Source: Verticillium longisporum (lineage: Eukaryota; Ascomycota; Sordariomycetes; Glomerellales; Plectosphaerellaceae). From it: a DNA stretch of 64,000 nucleotides. Below the pieces are notes generated by a model, which searched no databases, was not told where the DNA came from, and saw only the letters and a program-made list of their open reading frames with translations. Shown here in pieces: positions 23,920 to 36,633 of the stretch. The stretch lies in the NCBI GenBank assembly GCA_019188255.1, contig JAETXT010000006.1, forward strand, positions 4,712,001-4,776,000. The letters are read 5' to 3'. Numbering within the stretch: position 1 is the first letter of the stretch; each line of letters begins with the position of its first letter. The translations under genes were made by a program, and so were the position numbers.

Positions 23920-24785
23920 GGCAGGCTCTTGGTCCGTTGGTCGCTGGAGAGACGTCCTTTGCGTTGACAGACGTGTCGCACAACCTGTATCCAGTATCTT
24001 CAAATTGTGGTGTTGTCGGACTTTCGGCTAGTGAGGGTCGGGAACGGGGTTTGGGTCGCTTCGCAAACAGCGGGAACAAAGCTGAATAATGCTGGTGCTC
24101 GATGTTTTACAAATGTCGCTACTACTTCGTGCCAGATCAGGAATTATTGAAAAATATGGGCGAGTTGTCGCGTTCGATACAGCTGGAAGAAAAGTCGATG
24201 GTGGCGGTCGCACCTGGTTGGATACGTCGAGTTGTATCAGTGACGCAAGGTCGATGGGTGCAGTCGCAACTCAAACTGACTTTAATCCTGGACCACCCCC
24301 ACCGAGACTGAACGGCAGCGGCCCCACTCCATGTTGGCCCCAAGAACCCCAGGTTTCTCGCACCTCTATGAATGCTAATAACTCTGGGATTCAATTGAAC
24401 ACCCTTCCCTACCAACGTCTTCAACGTAGCCATGACAAGACGATTCTTGGCCTGAACGCGCAAGAGAATTTATCCAATTAATGAAGAGAATGTTCGGAGA
24501 TTTTAAGAAAGCTGTACGAATTGAACATCGTCTCAGAGTGAGCACTTCAGCCCTAATGAGGCATCAGATCGGATAACGCATAGGATGTCTGTATTTCAGA
24601 CGAAATCTACGCGAACAGCAGTGTCAAAGAAAATGTTTTGTTGGGCACATTCATACGTTTCATAATGTCACGATGAACCGAATATAATCATGAGCCTAGT
24701 AAATGATGGCTTTGATCGAGTATCTGCTGGAGGGTCTGTAATTCCGTCGGTATGATGAGTTAACAAACAGAATCATGGGAAGATG
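23920..24785. other. 5' flank of the Arm gene and intergenic DNA
   Basis: Short frames on both strands have no protein-like features. No gene is supported. Confidence 0.5.
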
Positions 24786-24873
24786 TCCCGGGTAGCTCAA
24801 TTGGTTAGAGCTTTGGACTTTTAAGCATCAGCATAACAATCCAAGGGCTGTGGGTTCGAGTCCCACCTCGGGA
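24786..24873 (+). tRNA. tRNA-Lys(UUU) with a 15-nt intron
   Basis: The acceptor arms TCCCGGG and CTCGGGA pair with one G-U. The D arm is GCTC..GAGC, the T arm GTGGG-TTCGAGT-CCCAC. The anticodon stem TTGGA/TCCAA encloses loop CTTTTAA with anticodon TTT, which decodes AAA/AAG lysine codons. A 15-nt insert (AGCATCAGCATAACA) sits one base 3' of the anticodon, the standard place for tRNA introns removed by the tRNA splicing endonuclease. The internal A and B boxes are intact. Confidence 0.95.
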
Positions 24874-24877
24874 GTCC

Positions 24878-24882
24878 TTTTT
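24878..24882 (+). terminator. RNA polymerase III T-run
   Basis: Five T residues lie five bases after the tRNA 3' end, the usual Pol III stop signal. Confidence 0.75.
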
Positions 24883-25819
24883 GGGTGCTCCGACGAACGA
24901 CTCATTTTGTCTCAATCGGCTTCCGCTTTTTTTTCTTTCTTCATGGTTTGCTTCCCACCCAGACATCGTGCAAGGGGTCCGCTCTGCCCACCGTGGGCAC
25001 CTTCACTGCCCCTCCAGCCTTGATTTGCAGTTTTTTTGAACGTGGGGTGTGATGACATGCCGAAATAGCCGCATCGTCACTGTCAAGAGTGGGTGAACGA
25101 GTCGGCGCGTCCGATACCCGTAGCCTGCCCAGTAGCAGCAGGGTTTCCAAGTGTCACTGATCGAACGTTGGGCGGAATTGGTGTCGGTCCCGGTTCCTCC
25201 CACAACTTGGCAATCTATCTGTATGTCTAGCATGACCCTCACCAGCGAGACAATGTGTCGAGCAAGGGAAGAAGATTGGCGGCACGTCTCAAAAGCACAT
25301 TCAAGTGGCCCCCGAACATCTCAAAGGCAATCCGAGATCTCAAGATGTCAACTTGGGGTACATAATCCTAGCCTGCTTGTCGCCCAGTCAGTTCTAGCGT
25401 ACTGTCCCTGTTCGTCCAGTACCATCGCCGCATTGTGCCACGAGCCTGGCCTGTCTGGCAGGTCATCAGCCATGCCAAATTTCCGTGGTGCCGTGTGGGT
25501 TGACACCATGTGGAGTGGGGCGAATGGGGTGGCGGCAGACCACCCCAGGCCCGCCGCGACCGCAAGTCAGTGGAGGGGCAGGCACGCAAGGACGCTGAAA
25601 GTTCGCAAATCCGACCTGGATCCCGCCCAGTGGGAATCTGGCACCCGCCGATCGACGCTCTTCTGTCTTGCCCTGCACTGCTTTGCTTGTTTCCATCCGG
25701 GGGACTGTCCGATGCAAGCGCCTCTGCTTCATGCCCCTCACCTCCAGGCTTTTCGCTTCTTTTCGACGTGAACAAGGGGCCTCTCTTCGACGGGAGCACC
25801 CCACGATGAACCGGCGAAC
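24883..25819. other. intergenic; promoter and leader of the cyclin gene
   Basis: Overlapping frames up to about 200 codons occur on both strands, but they lack domains and overlap one another antisense. No gene is supported. Confidence 0.5.
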
Positions 25820-27179
25820 ATGTTGACAACATCCCCAAGGATTCACAGCTCCGCCAATGCCTCACCCGGCAGTTTCCACTATGCTCCCACCCGCTCCTCG
25901 CCTCAGTCTCCTTCCTCCCGGCTCTCGGCCTCCCTGACGCGACGACATTCTCGATCCCATTCATCAACAGAGTCTTTGTCCTCCACCTCGCCCACGCAAC
26001 AGCAACAGCAGCAACAGCAGCTACCGAAACACAGCCAGACCCAGCCGCAAGCACAATCCCCTCACTCGCAGCCCAGGCGGTATGTTGCGGTCGACGCAGG
26101 CACGCAATACTCTCCGATGGAAGTCTCTTCAGTCACTGCCGTCCAGGCGCGGCGCGACGACACAATTCCGCCCGTCAACACACCCATGCCTTCCTCGCAG
26201 ACCCCCGCGACTCAGCAGCCCGAACCGGCAGTAGCCTTAACATCAGTAGCACGGACCCAACAACCCATACTCAACGAGCCCGCATCACAGACGTCTGCAC
26301 TACGGCAAGCCAGCGACAATACGCTGTCTCCGGGCAAGCGTCGCAAGTCGCAAGACCATGGCGCTCACGCGCAGACCGATCTTTCCACCATCCCTGACGC
26401 CGAGGCCGCCAACGCACCTAAGAGGCAGAGACCGGCACCGGCGCCGCAGAAAGTCCTGCCCCTACGATACGAACTCGGCACGACCGAAGACATGGTGGTT
26501 CTGATCGCCCACATGCTCTCCGAGCTGATCGAGACCAATGATGCGCTTGCTCTACAGTCTGGAAATCTGACTAGGTTTCATTCCAGGTAAGTCGAACTAT
26601 GCGCGATTACTTTGATTCCGAGTTGCGCACTCACACCTGTTGGCGCACAGAACCGCGCCGAGCATATCCGTCCTTGAATACCTTAATCGGCTAGCCAAAC
26701 ATGCGACATTGACGCCGCCGCTCCTACTGTCCATGGTCTACTACATTGATCGCCTCTGCGCCCTCTACCCCGAATTCACCATCAATACTCTCACGGTGCA
26801 CCGCTTCCTCATCACTGCTGCTACCGTGGCCGCCAAAGGTCTGTCCGACTCGTTCTGGAATAACACTACATATGCGCGCGTGGGCGGTGTCAAGGTCGCC
26901 GAGCTCAAGCTCCTCGAGCTCGAGTTTCTATACCGCGTCGACTGGAAGATTGTACCGAACCCGGAGGTACTGGTGGCGTATTACCGCGGCCTCGTCGAGC
27001 GATGTCCAGGTTACGCTCTTGAGGGAGACGACCAAGTCGGTCCAAACACTGATGACGGTCCAAGTAAGGAAGAGGACGACTCCAGTGACATCTCGGACGA
27101 TACCGACGAGGAGGAGAATAACGGGTCGCCTGGGGAGGATACGCCGGCAGACGGCCCTCCTCAGCGCAATAATGCATGA
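25820..27179 (+). CDS. Pho85-type cyclin (PCL/Pho80 family)
   Basis: Exons 25820-26586 and 26651-27179 (64-nt intron, GTAAGT..ACAG) encode 431 aa. The first about 220 residues are disordered, Ser/Pro/Gln-rich, with eight consecutive Gln at residues 60-67 and a basic KRRKS patch. The cyclin box follows: EDMVVLIAHMLSELIETND, then PSISVLEYLNRLAKHATL, PPLLLSMVYYIDRL, FTINTLTVHRFLITAATVAAK, and ELKLLELEFLYRVDW. These are hallmarks of the Pho80/Pcl6/7 cyclin group, which activate Pho85-like kinases in phosphate, glycogen and nutrient control. A long acidic tail (EEDDSSDISDDTDEEENN) ends the protein. The start ATG is the first in the frame. Which PCL member it is cannot be decided. Confidence 0.88.
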
Positions 27180-27939
27180 TCAGCCTTCACGCTCTACTTT
27201 CATAAGGGTTTCTTTTTTATCTTCAGCGCGCTGGCTTCGTTCAGCGCGCATGGGGGCGTACATAGTAGGGGCATTGGGGCATCATTGCTTTTGGTTGAGG
27301 TTTTCAAGCAACATCGGCGTTTGGGGATGCCATATTGTCAGCATGAATTTATTTTCGTACGACGAGAGCATGCAAGGCACCCGACCTGCAGGCTGGCCAA
27401 TCTGCCGTGATTCCGTGTGTCTGACTGTCGCATACAGTCGGTCTTCGTCCACAATCATTACCAAGTTGTATCTTGGGGTAAGCGCGCTCCATTCCTTCAT
27501 ATAATTGACACAGCGAGAGCAAGAACACAAATGCCGTCAGAGATGGTCTAAGTCTTCATGCCTGGCATATTTGATGTCACGAGAAAGGGGACTTCCAGCA
27601 TGCCATTCATGTTTGGGCAGGCGCGCAGTGGTAGCACCTGCCTTACCTTATCTTGCCTATCTTCCTTCCACAGCTTCTGCAGATAAAAGCCAACAAAAGC
27701 CACATTCTGTGACTCGGTTGTATGTACATATGTTTGCTCACAACTTCTGTCAAGGTACATCCTTCGTCAAGCAAGCTGGCACGGCGGAACAGGCCCTGAA
27801 CACCACAGCACTACCTTGGCCCAGGGACAAGGCCGTGGCAAGGAAATAAACGAGGATGCCGCCGAGGAAGAAAGCAACCGCTAGGGGTCAGTAGTGATTC
27901 GACGCTCGTCCGTACGATGAGTCGATCCTGATTGAGCCA
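27180..27939. other. 3' flank and intergenic DNA
   Basis: Contains the cyclin 3' UTR. Nothing gene-like is seen. Confidence 0.5.
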
Positions 27940-28876
27940 GCAGCCAAAGGGGGTGCTTCCTTGGAACCACTACCTGATAACAGTCGAGCTCGCACCTTGG
28001 CACGGGCAACGCTTCCAGATGTATCAAAGGGACCAATCGATTCACAGGCGTACACGCTCACGAAACCCCACGACGTTGATGAAGAGCTTCTCGCGGATGA
28101 GAAGAGTTGGTCAAGAAGAGGGTACAAAGCTGGAACTAGGTCCTGGCGCGAGGATCATGATGACCCCTCTAGCTCAAAGTCAGTCAACCACGTGTCCGCA
28201 CGAGGAGGTATGCAATTGATCACATCTCTAGCCCCCAACTTTCTCAGGGCTTCCAGGAGAAAGGATCCTGGTCTGCCGATGTGCAACAGTGCACAACGAC
28301 CATCTTCGAGGAGACACAGGAGGCCGTTGGCAAGTGGAAACAGCGGAGGTGGGCACCTTCGCGCACATCTTTGCGGCTCTATACCTGCTGATACATGGCA
28401 GCACGGAACAAGAGGGAAAGGTTCTGGCTGTTCTGAGCCAGACCTATCCATCTTCAAGACCTCACCAGTCTTCAGTCAGAGATGGCAGGACGAAGCCTGA
28501 GCTCTACACCGTCGGCTCTCGGGTTATGCAACGATGTCATCAACTTCTGGAGCTCTTCCATGATTTCAACACGCAACTAGCGGATGACAGCACTGATGTG
28601 GACGACCCCCAGTGGCTGCACGATGCCGAGCGTATGTCAGGAATGCTCGAACGGGGTCATCAGTTTGGCAAAGAATTGGTGGATACAATGGTGCAGCCTG
28701 TATAGCAGCCACGCTTGCCAATGGTAGATGCTGAGAACGCCAAAGACACAGACTTGATGGCAATCGAGATGTTCGATGGCGTGGAGGCGCTGTTAGACGA
28801 CACTTGGGGACGCACTGCCAGGATGCATCTGGATGCATTTGAGACTCTTCTTGGTAAGGAGGCCAATCATTTATGA
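27940..28876 (+). pseudogene. unrecognised gene or gene relic
   Basis: Protein-like segments occur in more than one plus-strand frame. The best runs to a TAG at 28703-28705 and includes TFAHIFAALYLLIHG, RVMQRCHQLLELFHDFN and MLERGHQFGKELVDTM, all amphipathic-helix-like. The same frame then continues past the TAG with acidic, helix-like sequence (EMFDGVEALLDD, HLDAFETLLGKE) to TGA at 28874-28876. A possible 40-nt intron at 28208-28247 would link an upstream segment. The picture is either a decaying gene or a real gene whose exons I cannot join. No family is recognised. Confidence 0.35.
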
Positions 28877-29398
28877 GCAGGACGCGCACAACTCCAGGTG
28901 TACAATGGGTCGTTTGTCAATCGAATGGCCTGTGAAGAGAAACAATAAAGAGATTGCTCCCTTCCTGTAACTTGCCACCTGTTTAATGACCCGGTCGAGG
29001 TTGGACCTCATTGCAGAGAGTGCAAGTCAGGGTCGGGGTATTGCCAAGGCCTGTCGGTGAAACCTTTGGTGCCCCTCCTCTTGACCGAGGGCCGACCCAC
29101 TCTATTTTCACGCCCGTATGCCACGGGCTCGGGGCAAGTTCTGACCCGCTAGGCCTAATGTGACCTAGTGTGTCGCTTATCCCACAGACCGCCTCAATTC
29201 CATTTTCCTCACCTTACCTGTGTGCGAACTTTCTCTCCCGGTCCCTCCTGTCCAAATTTTCGACGACCATCACGACAACACCCTCTCCGCGGCCGGATTT
29301 GACGTGAAAAGCTGGTTTGTTCAGTCCCTCAAGCACCTTTCGTGGTAGTCGTCAGCCACTTCGAAACTCGCGGCTAACCTTTGTCCCGAATAGCCAAA
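28877..29398. promoter_or_regulatory. promoter and leader region of the eL15 gene
   Basis: The last 200 bp are pyrimidine-rich (TCTCTCCCGGTCCCTCC and similar), as is common before highly expressed fungal ribosomal-protein genes. No specific factor site is assigned. Confidence 0.35.
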
Positions 29399-30234
29399 AT
29401 GGGTGCCCTTAAGTACGTCGAGGAGCTTCAGAAGAAGAAGCAGAGCGATGTTATGCTCTTCCTTCTCCGCGTTCGCTGCTGGGAGGTACGATGAAACCCG
29501 AATACTCTATAAGGCTGTGGGCGGGAACAATCTTCTATCTGGTCTGTCGTCAAGGGAAATATTTTCTCCTCGTCGGCGGACCAGGAATTTTGGGCGTTCC
29601 CGTCTTTGCTATACACTAGTTGAACATTTGCTGAGAGTGCATCAATATAGCTCCGTCAACTGAACGTCATTCACCGCGCCTCGCGCCCCTCGCGCCCCGA
29701 CAAGGCCCGCCGCCTCGGATACAAGGCCAAGCAGGGCTATGTCATCTACCGCGTCCGCGTCCGCCGTGGTGGTCGCAAGAAGCCCGCCAAGAAGGGTGCC
29801 ACCTTCGGTATGTTACCTCGGATGTCAGGAGATGTTGGGATGGCAGATGGCTAACACACAATGCAGGCAAGCCCACCAACCAGGGTATCAACCAGCTGAA
29901 GTACCAGCGCTCGCTCAAGTCGACCGCTGAGTCCCGTGTCGGCCGCCGCTGCGCCAACTTGCGCGTCCTTAACTCCTACTGGATCAACCAGGACTCGACC
30001 TACAAGTACTACGAGGTCATCCTCGTTGACCCCCAGCACAAGGCCATCCGCATCGATCCCCGCATCAACTGGATCGTCGCCCCCGTCCACAAGCACCGCG
30101 AGGAGCGTGGCCTCACCGCCACCGGCAAGAAGTCCCGTGGTCTCAACAAGGGCCACCGCTACAACAAGACCAAGGCTGGCCGCAGAAAGACTTGGCTCCG
30201 CCACAACACCCTCTCCCTGTGGCGCTACCGGTAA
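29399..30234 (+). CDS. RPL15: 60S ribosomal protein eL15
   Basis: Exons 29399-29485, 29651-29807 and 29867-30234 give 203 aa, the family's normal length (204 in yeast). The start reads [19 protein letters not shown] and the end NTLSLWRYR; the block [20 protein letters not shown] is nearly invariant in eukaryotes. eL15 is a basic protein of the large subunit that contacts 25S rRNA. Intron 1 is 165 nt, long for this window, and lies after codon 29, near the start as is usual in fungal ribosomal-protein genes. Intron 2 is 59 nt. All splice sites are GT..AG and the frame is intact. Confidence 0.97.
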
Positions 30235-32184
30235 GCTCGCAGCCGCGGCTGCTAGCGAAACGGTTGTTCCGGGTGGTGGGAAAGGCTGTGTGCCGGTTCA
30301 TGAGGATGGCCATTGTGTTTACCGCGCCTGGATGATGGTACTACGACATTGGCTCCTGCTTCTGGCCCTTGATATCATGCGATGGAGTGGCCCGGCTAGG
30401 CCAGGAATTCAGATACTCGGAAAATGAGATCCCATTCTGAGGCGTTTATTGGCTTCGGTTGTTTTAAATCTGTCGTGATGTTGGTGACCGTGATGGTGGG
30501 CTCGCATTTTTATTTGGTCAAGGTTAAGTCTACTCAAATGACGTTGACTGCATTGAAAAAACAAGCTCGCCGTCAAGGCGCTACTACCGCACTCTATGAT
30601 CGAGTGGATGCGTCTTGATGGGTGCAGGGTTTTCCAACAATAGCAGTGTACCGCGGCTGTTGAACCACACGGAGCCGATAATAGATCCATTTAGAATTTT
30701 GCAAGGCTCGAGCCACCTGAAATTTCAAGTGCCGCCTCGAAGCGCCAGCTCTTTAGCGCCCTGAGAAGAGGATCTCATGATCTCGGCAAGAATATTTCAC
30801 AGCGAAAAGAGCACAGTGTTCATGCATGACTATGCCCCAAGGCAAGTGCCCGTATGTCATTCACTCTTCGACCCGCCATCTGATCCTGATTTTTTGTCAA
30901 GTGTGATTCTTCGGTCGTCTGTCCTAGGTTGTCGCACATATTGAGGCCAAAACAGATAAGGTAGGCGAGCCTCTGCACCGTGGCTGAGCTGCGCTTCGGT
31001 TCCCGATGCGGGTCACGGGGGTTCTCTGGCACCTCTCTCGTCAAGTTCCGAGGCCTAATGATGGACGTGAATTGTCGCATGCCGTGCTTCCATCATCAGA
31101 AGCTCGAAAAGATCTTCTGCATGATGTGGTTGAGGTTGGAATTTTGGCCGGCGGTTGCGGTCGTCGGGCTAGAGCCGGACCTGAAACGAGATGCATGGAG
31201 CTGACATCCAATCACAACCGCGCAACCGCTCAATATGAGTCTTCTTTCGACGTCGTCCCACGTATCCCTTGTCAATCCATTTTGCCCAGAGCTTCAACCT
31301 GTCGAAGACGGGCCAGGTACCAATGACTCGATTGGTCGACAGCTCTCCACGCTCTTCTCAGCTTCTCATGGCTTTTGGCCACACCTTGCTGCCTTTGAGC
31401 ATGCGAATAACTTGCCGTCGAGTCGAGATCGGTTCCTCTGCCTCACAGCACGCGCCGACATCGACCCTGTTCGGACTCTGAATGCCTGGGAGTGACTCAA
31501 GCGGAATCATCGAGCTTACGAGCTACCGCTCAAGTGGGCTCCAGAACGCATCGGACAGGGAGTGTGGCGAGCTTGACCCGGACGATACCCCTGAGGCTTC
31601 CAGCGACAGTTGTTTCGCGCCGCCGAATTGATTGGACGTGACGCGCTGAAAACCACTTGTTCTTCTACCTAGTTGTCTCGATTGCAGAGCCTGGCCCCGA
31701 ATGAGACTGCGTCCTGTACAATAGGCATGAACGCTATTAAAGGCAGCGACTTCCTTTGTCTCCTCTTGTGCCTGCCATCACGACAATTTCCTTCCAACCG
31801 CCTTGCAAAGAAAGGTTCTTGGTCTATTCAACGACCTGAACAATGCACTGATCTACGACAATCTTTCCTTCGACCTCTATTTCCTTATTGTACAGCTGAC
31901 CCATAACCTTCTTTGAGATTACCATTGGACTGGCTTCCAATCCTCTCTCTACTCTGAATTTCCATAACTGTCACCTTGGCTTCCAAAACGTTCACTATCA
32001 TTTCAATCACCATCGATCAACCAAGGACTGCAGTACAGAAAAGTATACTGAATCATATCATCGCTCCCCAAACCATCTCTTAGGTGACTCGTCTGTACCC
32101 TCAATATCGTAAGGTACCTGACTCCAGCGCTGCATGGCCCGACTAACATGCCAAAGACCGCTACATCCTACCAGGCCTTCTAAG
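30235..32184. other. intergenic, no supported gene
   Basis: Nearly 2 kb with short frames only. The final 400 bp, TC-rich, is the likely leader of the next gene. Confidence 0.5.
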
Positions 32185-33005
32185 ATGTTTAATCTTTCCG
32201 AGAACTCCCGTCTGCGTGGCTCAGGCCACCTGATTCTCAATGTCTTCCGCGCATTCAACATTATAGGTCTGCTCGCCGTTGCCACCGCGAGTTGGGTCCT
32301 CATTGTCATGTCTGGTCTGACGGGCAATTTCTTCTTCTTCGAGGCTATCTCCCATGCCTTCACCTCTGCCACCGCAGCTCTCCTAATCTGCTCGGAGCTG
32401 AACCTCTTCAAGCGTTACTTTGCCACACGCTGGCCCGTTCTCTCCCCTACCACGGCCTAACCTGGCTCGGCATCGCCATGGTGGTGATGGGGTGCCACAT
32501 TCTTGGGAACCTCAACCGTCGTTCTGTCACCTCTAAGAACATGGGCCCCCATCTCTGGCGCCTCGTTCTTGCGGCCGGCATTCTCTCCATTACTTTCGGC
32601 TTCTTCAACATTGTCTCTTCTCTTGTCTTCCGCGACTCGGACAACGGCATCACCGCCCGCAACATCCGCAGCGACGGCGCCATCGCGACCTCGTCCACAA
32701 AGAACTCCTTCACCGACGCCTATTCTACGCGCTCCAACTCAGTTCGCAACGAAAAGTCCTTTCGTCGACTCACGCAGAAGATCGCCCCATGGGCTGCCAG
32801 CGGCAAGCTCAAGATCAGCAAGCCCATCCGCGTCGCGGATGATGACGTCGAGGCGAAGGGTCATGACGACCAGCATAGCAACCCCTATCCTGAGGATAGG
32901 TCGAGCCCCATCATGCCCGATGTTGCACGTCCGCCGACAGCGCTTCATCCCATCAACACTCGATTCACGAGCTACAGCGAGGCGAGCCACATGAACCGCT
33001 TCTAG
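32185..33005 (+). CDS. four-helix fungal membrane protein, interrupted by a -1 frameshift
   Basis: The ATG at 32185 starts MFNLSENSRLRGSGHLILNV and the frame runs to TAA at 32458-32460. A second frame picks up within the same helix-loop (HGLTWLGIAMVVMGCHILGN) and runs to TAG at 33003-33005. Adding one C to the CCCC at 32444-32447 would join them into about 273 aa. Four hydrophobic segments are followed by a polar, Ser/Arg-rich tail. The arrangement and phrases such as LNVFRAFNIIGLLAV, FFFFEAISHAFT, ILGNLN and FRDSDNGITAR match an uncharacterised Pezizomycotina membrane family, which I believe is filed as DUF7598. Function is unknown. No splice site explains the shift. Either the assembly has lost one base or the gene is broken. 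Confidence 0.7.
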
Positions 33006-34371
33006 ACGAATGGCTGGGGGAGAAGCAGGGGACGGAGGCTGGTGAGACGGCGTTCAGGACATTGGCTTTCTTTGATAGCGTTGTACTTTTTAAAGAATAC
33101 CCAGCAGGCAAGGGGTGTGCTTAATTCCGCTGCTCTTGAGAATAGTAACGGCGCCGCAAATCAACTTGATTTTAACTTGAGTCATTCTCTTGGTATTCGT
33201 GCTCTGCATGTCGTGTGATGGGCTCGAGGGTGACTAGTTTCGACGGGTGTCCTACCATGTCTTTACAGTTCCCATAATCAAGTGATGTGCAGTATCGAAA
33301 GGAAATGGTACTCCAGTGTTGACGCTTCGGCAGAGAAAAAAAAAGGGTAGGAGGTACCATCTGTGTCTCCCGATGCCTAAGCTTGTCATACTCCAAAAAT
33401 CAGGCTTGAAATTCTCCGACGCTCGAAGACGTACAAGCTTAAATACTGGGCGGCAGCTTTTCAAGCCCGGCATAGCAAAGGCATATATGGCGCCAGATGT
33501 TATGAATATGGAAGCACGGTGCTTTGAGTTTAATAAGACATATACGCACTGTATGTACAATGTTCATGATCGCTCACGTGATGTACGCACGGCAAAGCAA
33601 GCCGACATCAGGGCGGATCAAGTTAGCGTCACCTGCTCCATCTGTGTCCGCGACTGACTGATCACTGTCGCTTCCTTACTCTAACTTCTTGCGACGTCTG
33701 CCTCCACTCCCATTCTCCCAACCTCGACAGCTAACCCAACAGCATCCTTTCATTTCCACTCGCCTCAAGCACCGACGCGGCTGTAGCTGTAATTGTGTTC
33801 GCTGTTGTGTAATCGCGGCGCTACTATTATTGCGCCATTGCTTTTCGGCAGTCATCCTACGTCGACTTCCGATCCCGACACGATCTGCCACGCACGCGAC
33901 CCTTGCTTGCGCCTTTCGACTCGAATCCAAACAACTCCGTCATCTTGACAACCTCTCCGAACAAACAGCCGCAGGGTGATTCCCTGTTGGCATCTTGTTG
34001 ATCTGTGTGGACTGGTTAGGCTTCTGCGGTGGTGATTCGATCAGGAGGATCTGGTTGGACGCAAGAATTGAAGCAAGCAAGCAAGACTCTGCGCCCTGTT
34101 CCACGTTCTCGTCCCCAATAAGGCCGCCCATTACTGTGCTGCTAGAGGGCGCCATCGCGCGTTCTTTCTCTTCCATACAAAATAGGCTGGAGATCTTCCT
34201 TCCTGCCAGTGTTTTCGGTGATCACAGTTTACGTGTTTTCTGGCTCGTCCAGTGGCAGGATTCGTTGCCAACTGGCCAACGGCCATTTTGCGTATTCTGA
34301 GCAAGCAGCGAGTTGCAACATAGCAAGCATCACTTCTGATTCTTGGAGAGCGTATTTCCGTGCTCATCGCC
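33006..34371. other. intergenic and long leader of the Pcf11 gene
   Basis: There is no gene-like frame. A TC-rich stretch at about 33690-33960 is leader-like. Confidence 0.5.
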
Positions 34372-36633
34372 ATGTCCCACAACGAACAGTCGGGCGCCGA
34401 TGTGGCAGAGGACTACAAGCAGGCTTTGGAGGATCTGAACTCAACCAACAGGGCCGACATCAGCACGTTGACGACCATTGCACGAGAGAATACCGAGCAC
34501 GCCCAAATCATCACAGATATTCTCCAGAGGCATATCATGAAAGTAAGCCACAAGCCATACCTTGCGAAATTGCGCAGACTTTTGCGCTTCAATCTCTGGT
34601 ATACTTGGCCTTGAACCTACAAATGCTGACATTGTCCGCAGGCGCCGGCGCACAAGAAGCTGCCTGCTATATATGTTCTCGACTCGATCGTAAAAAATGT
34701 CGGCACACCCTACACTCTATTTTTTGGAGCTCAGCTTTTCCAGACCTTTATGGAGGCCTATGCTGCTGTGGACGGCCATGTCCGTCGCAAGATGGAGGAG
34801 ACGCTGCAGACGTGGAAACAACCTGTGCCTCAGTCGCTCGACGACAGGCCTGTGTTCCCGCCAGAAGTCACGAAGCCGATTGAGGAATCGTTGAACAAAG
34901 CGCGGAATTCAGCTTTGGCTCTCCAGGCGCAAGGTCGAGGACACCCCGTGGGTAGAGCCCGTGGCGCAGGAATTCATAGGGCAACACCGACACCACCCGG
35001 CATGAGGCCCGGATCGAGCCAACCCGGATATCCTGGCCCGCCACCTCATGCACAGCAGCAACAGCTCAACGGTAGCCGGCCACCTAGCGTTCAACAACAG
35101 CAGGCACCGGCACCCTATCCCGTAAGTCATCATGTGAAACAGAATACCGCACCGTTTTTGCTGACCACTCAACGCGCAGCCACCACAGGTATATGGCGGC
35201 CTCCAGCCTACTGCTGGTGCCCCTACACCGTTTCAGGCGTCGCCGTCGCAGCATCATTCCGTGAATATTGCCGTGTTGAAACATGACATCCAGGAGCTCA
35301 TCACCGCCTCCACGTTGGAAGCGGCGCAGTATCCGCACGATGGGGTTATTAAGGCGAGGCTGCAGGGGTTGCATGATTTACAAAGGTTGCTTCAAACCCA
35401 GGACATGCCGCAGGATCATTTGATCCTCATTAAAAATCAAGTAGCCGATCTCGCTTTAAAAGTGAGGCCACAGTCGGTCCCAAGCTCTGCCCCTATTGCT
35501 GCTGCTACGCTCGTATCATATCACCCACCGCCGCCTGCACCCGTGGCGCATATAGCGCCGCAGCCAGCCTCAGTCACACTTGATTCTCTGCTTGGCCAGG
35601 GCGCGCTGGCGAGTCTCTTAGCTCGGCAGTCTGCGACGCCGCAGGCTCAAACGCCGGCGCCAGCTCCGCCGCCTTACGCCGGCATGCCGATCCGATCGCC
35701 TCAGCCGCCCGTGGCCGAGCCGCAACGACAGTCTAGCGCGGCACCGACCCCGGATCCGATGGCGTTGCTCGCCGGTCTGCGCATGGCCGGTCTCCTGGGC
35801 GGCACACCTATAACTACACCGCCGGTATCGACACCAATACCCAACCTGCCCCACCCTGGGCTGCCTCTGCCACCGCTGGGGGGTGTCCCTCCTCCGCCTC
35901 CACCGGGAGGGGTACCGCCGCCAGGGGCCGGTATCATACCTCCAAACATCGCGAGTTTGCTTAGCGGCAGTAACCTGCCGCTCTCCGTGCGTATGATGGA
36001 CCAAATACAGCTCAATTCAACGTCACTGAAGCAAGAGTATGTTGTATCCTTTACATTATCAAGCTCGAAATCCCAAGACTGACTTTCCGGTTCAGGTTCC
36101 GAGCTCATCTACTTCCGTCCCTCTTTGATGCCCTCGGCCCGCAGTGCACGCAGTGCGGTCGACGGTTCACGAAGGACGAGGACGGGCGCAAGAAGAAGAC
36201 GGCGCACATGGACTGGCACTTTCAGGTCCACCACCGCCTAGCGGAAGCAGAGCGCCGCGGGCAGCATCGCAGTTGGTACGTGGACCACTCGGACTGGGTG
36301 GCTTCGCGCGAGGTCGTGGACGCCGACCACGCCAAGGAGGCAGCCGAGGCGGCGGCACGACAAGACAGCGGGGCCCACGGTAGCGGCGGTGCCGGCGGGA
36401 AGGGCTCGTCGCAGGTTCCGTACATTGCGGTGCCTGATGCCTCGGCGGGGGTCAACACGATGTGCCCGATCTGCCAGGAGGAATTCGAGAACAAGTGGCT
36501 CGACACGGCGCAGGAGTGGGTTTGGCTGGATGCCAAGCTCGTGGGGAACAGGGCTTATCATGCGAGCTGCCATGCTGAAGCGACAATGGTGCGGGACGCC
36601 ACGCCGGCGGGGGAGACGCCGGAGCCTGTCTAG
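34372..36633 (+). CDS. PCF11: Pcf11-like mRNA cleavage and polyadenylation factor subunit
   Basis: Exons 34372-34542, 34642-35121, 35180-36036 and 36096-36633 give 681 aa; all introns are GT..AG, 58-99 nt. The N-terminus is a CTD-interacting domain (residues about 5-135: DYKQALEDLNSTNRADISTL, KLPAIYVLDSIVKNVG, LFQTFMEAYAAVDG), which binds phosphorylated RNA polymerase II. A Gln/Pro-rich linker follows, then a helical segment near residues 245-290 and long Pro-rich runs. Two C-terminal zinc fingers have Cys520/Cys523 with His540/His544/His548 and Cys626/Cys629 with a later Cys/His group. Pcf11 acts in cleavage factor IA, linking 3'-end cleavage to termination. The stop at 36631-36633 may be early: the frame continues past it, through a well-formed intron, to a plausible family-like tail. 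Confidence 0.9.
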
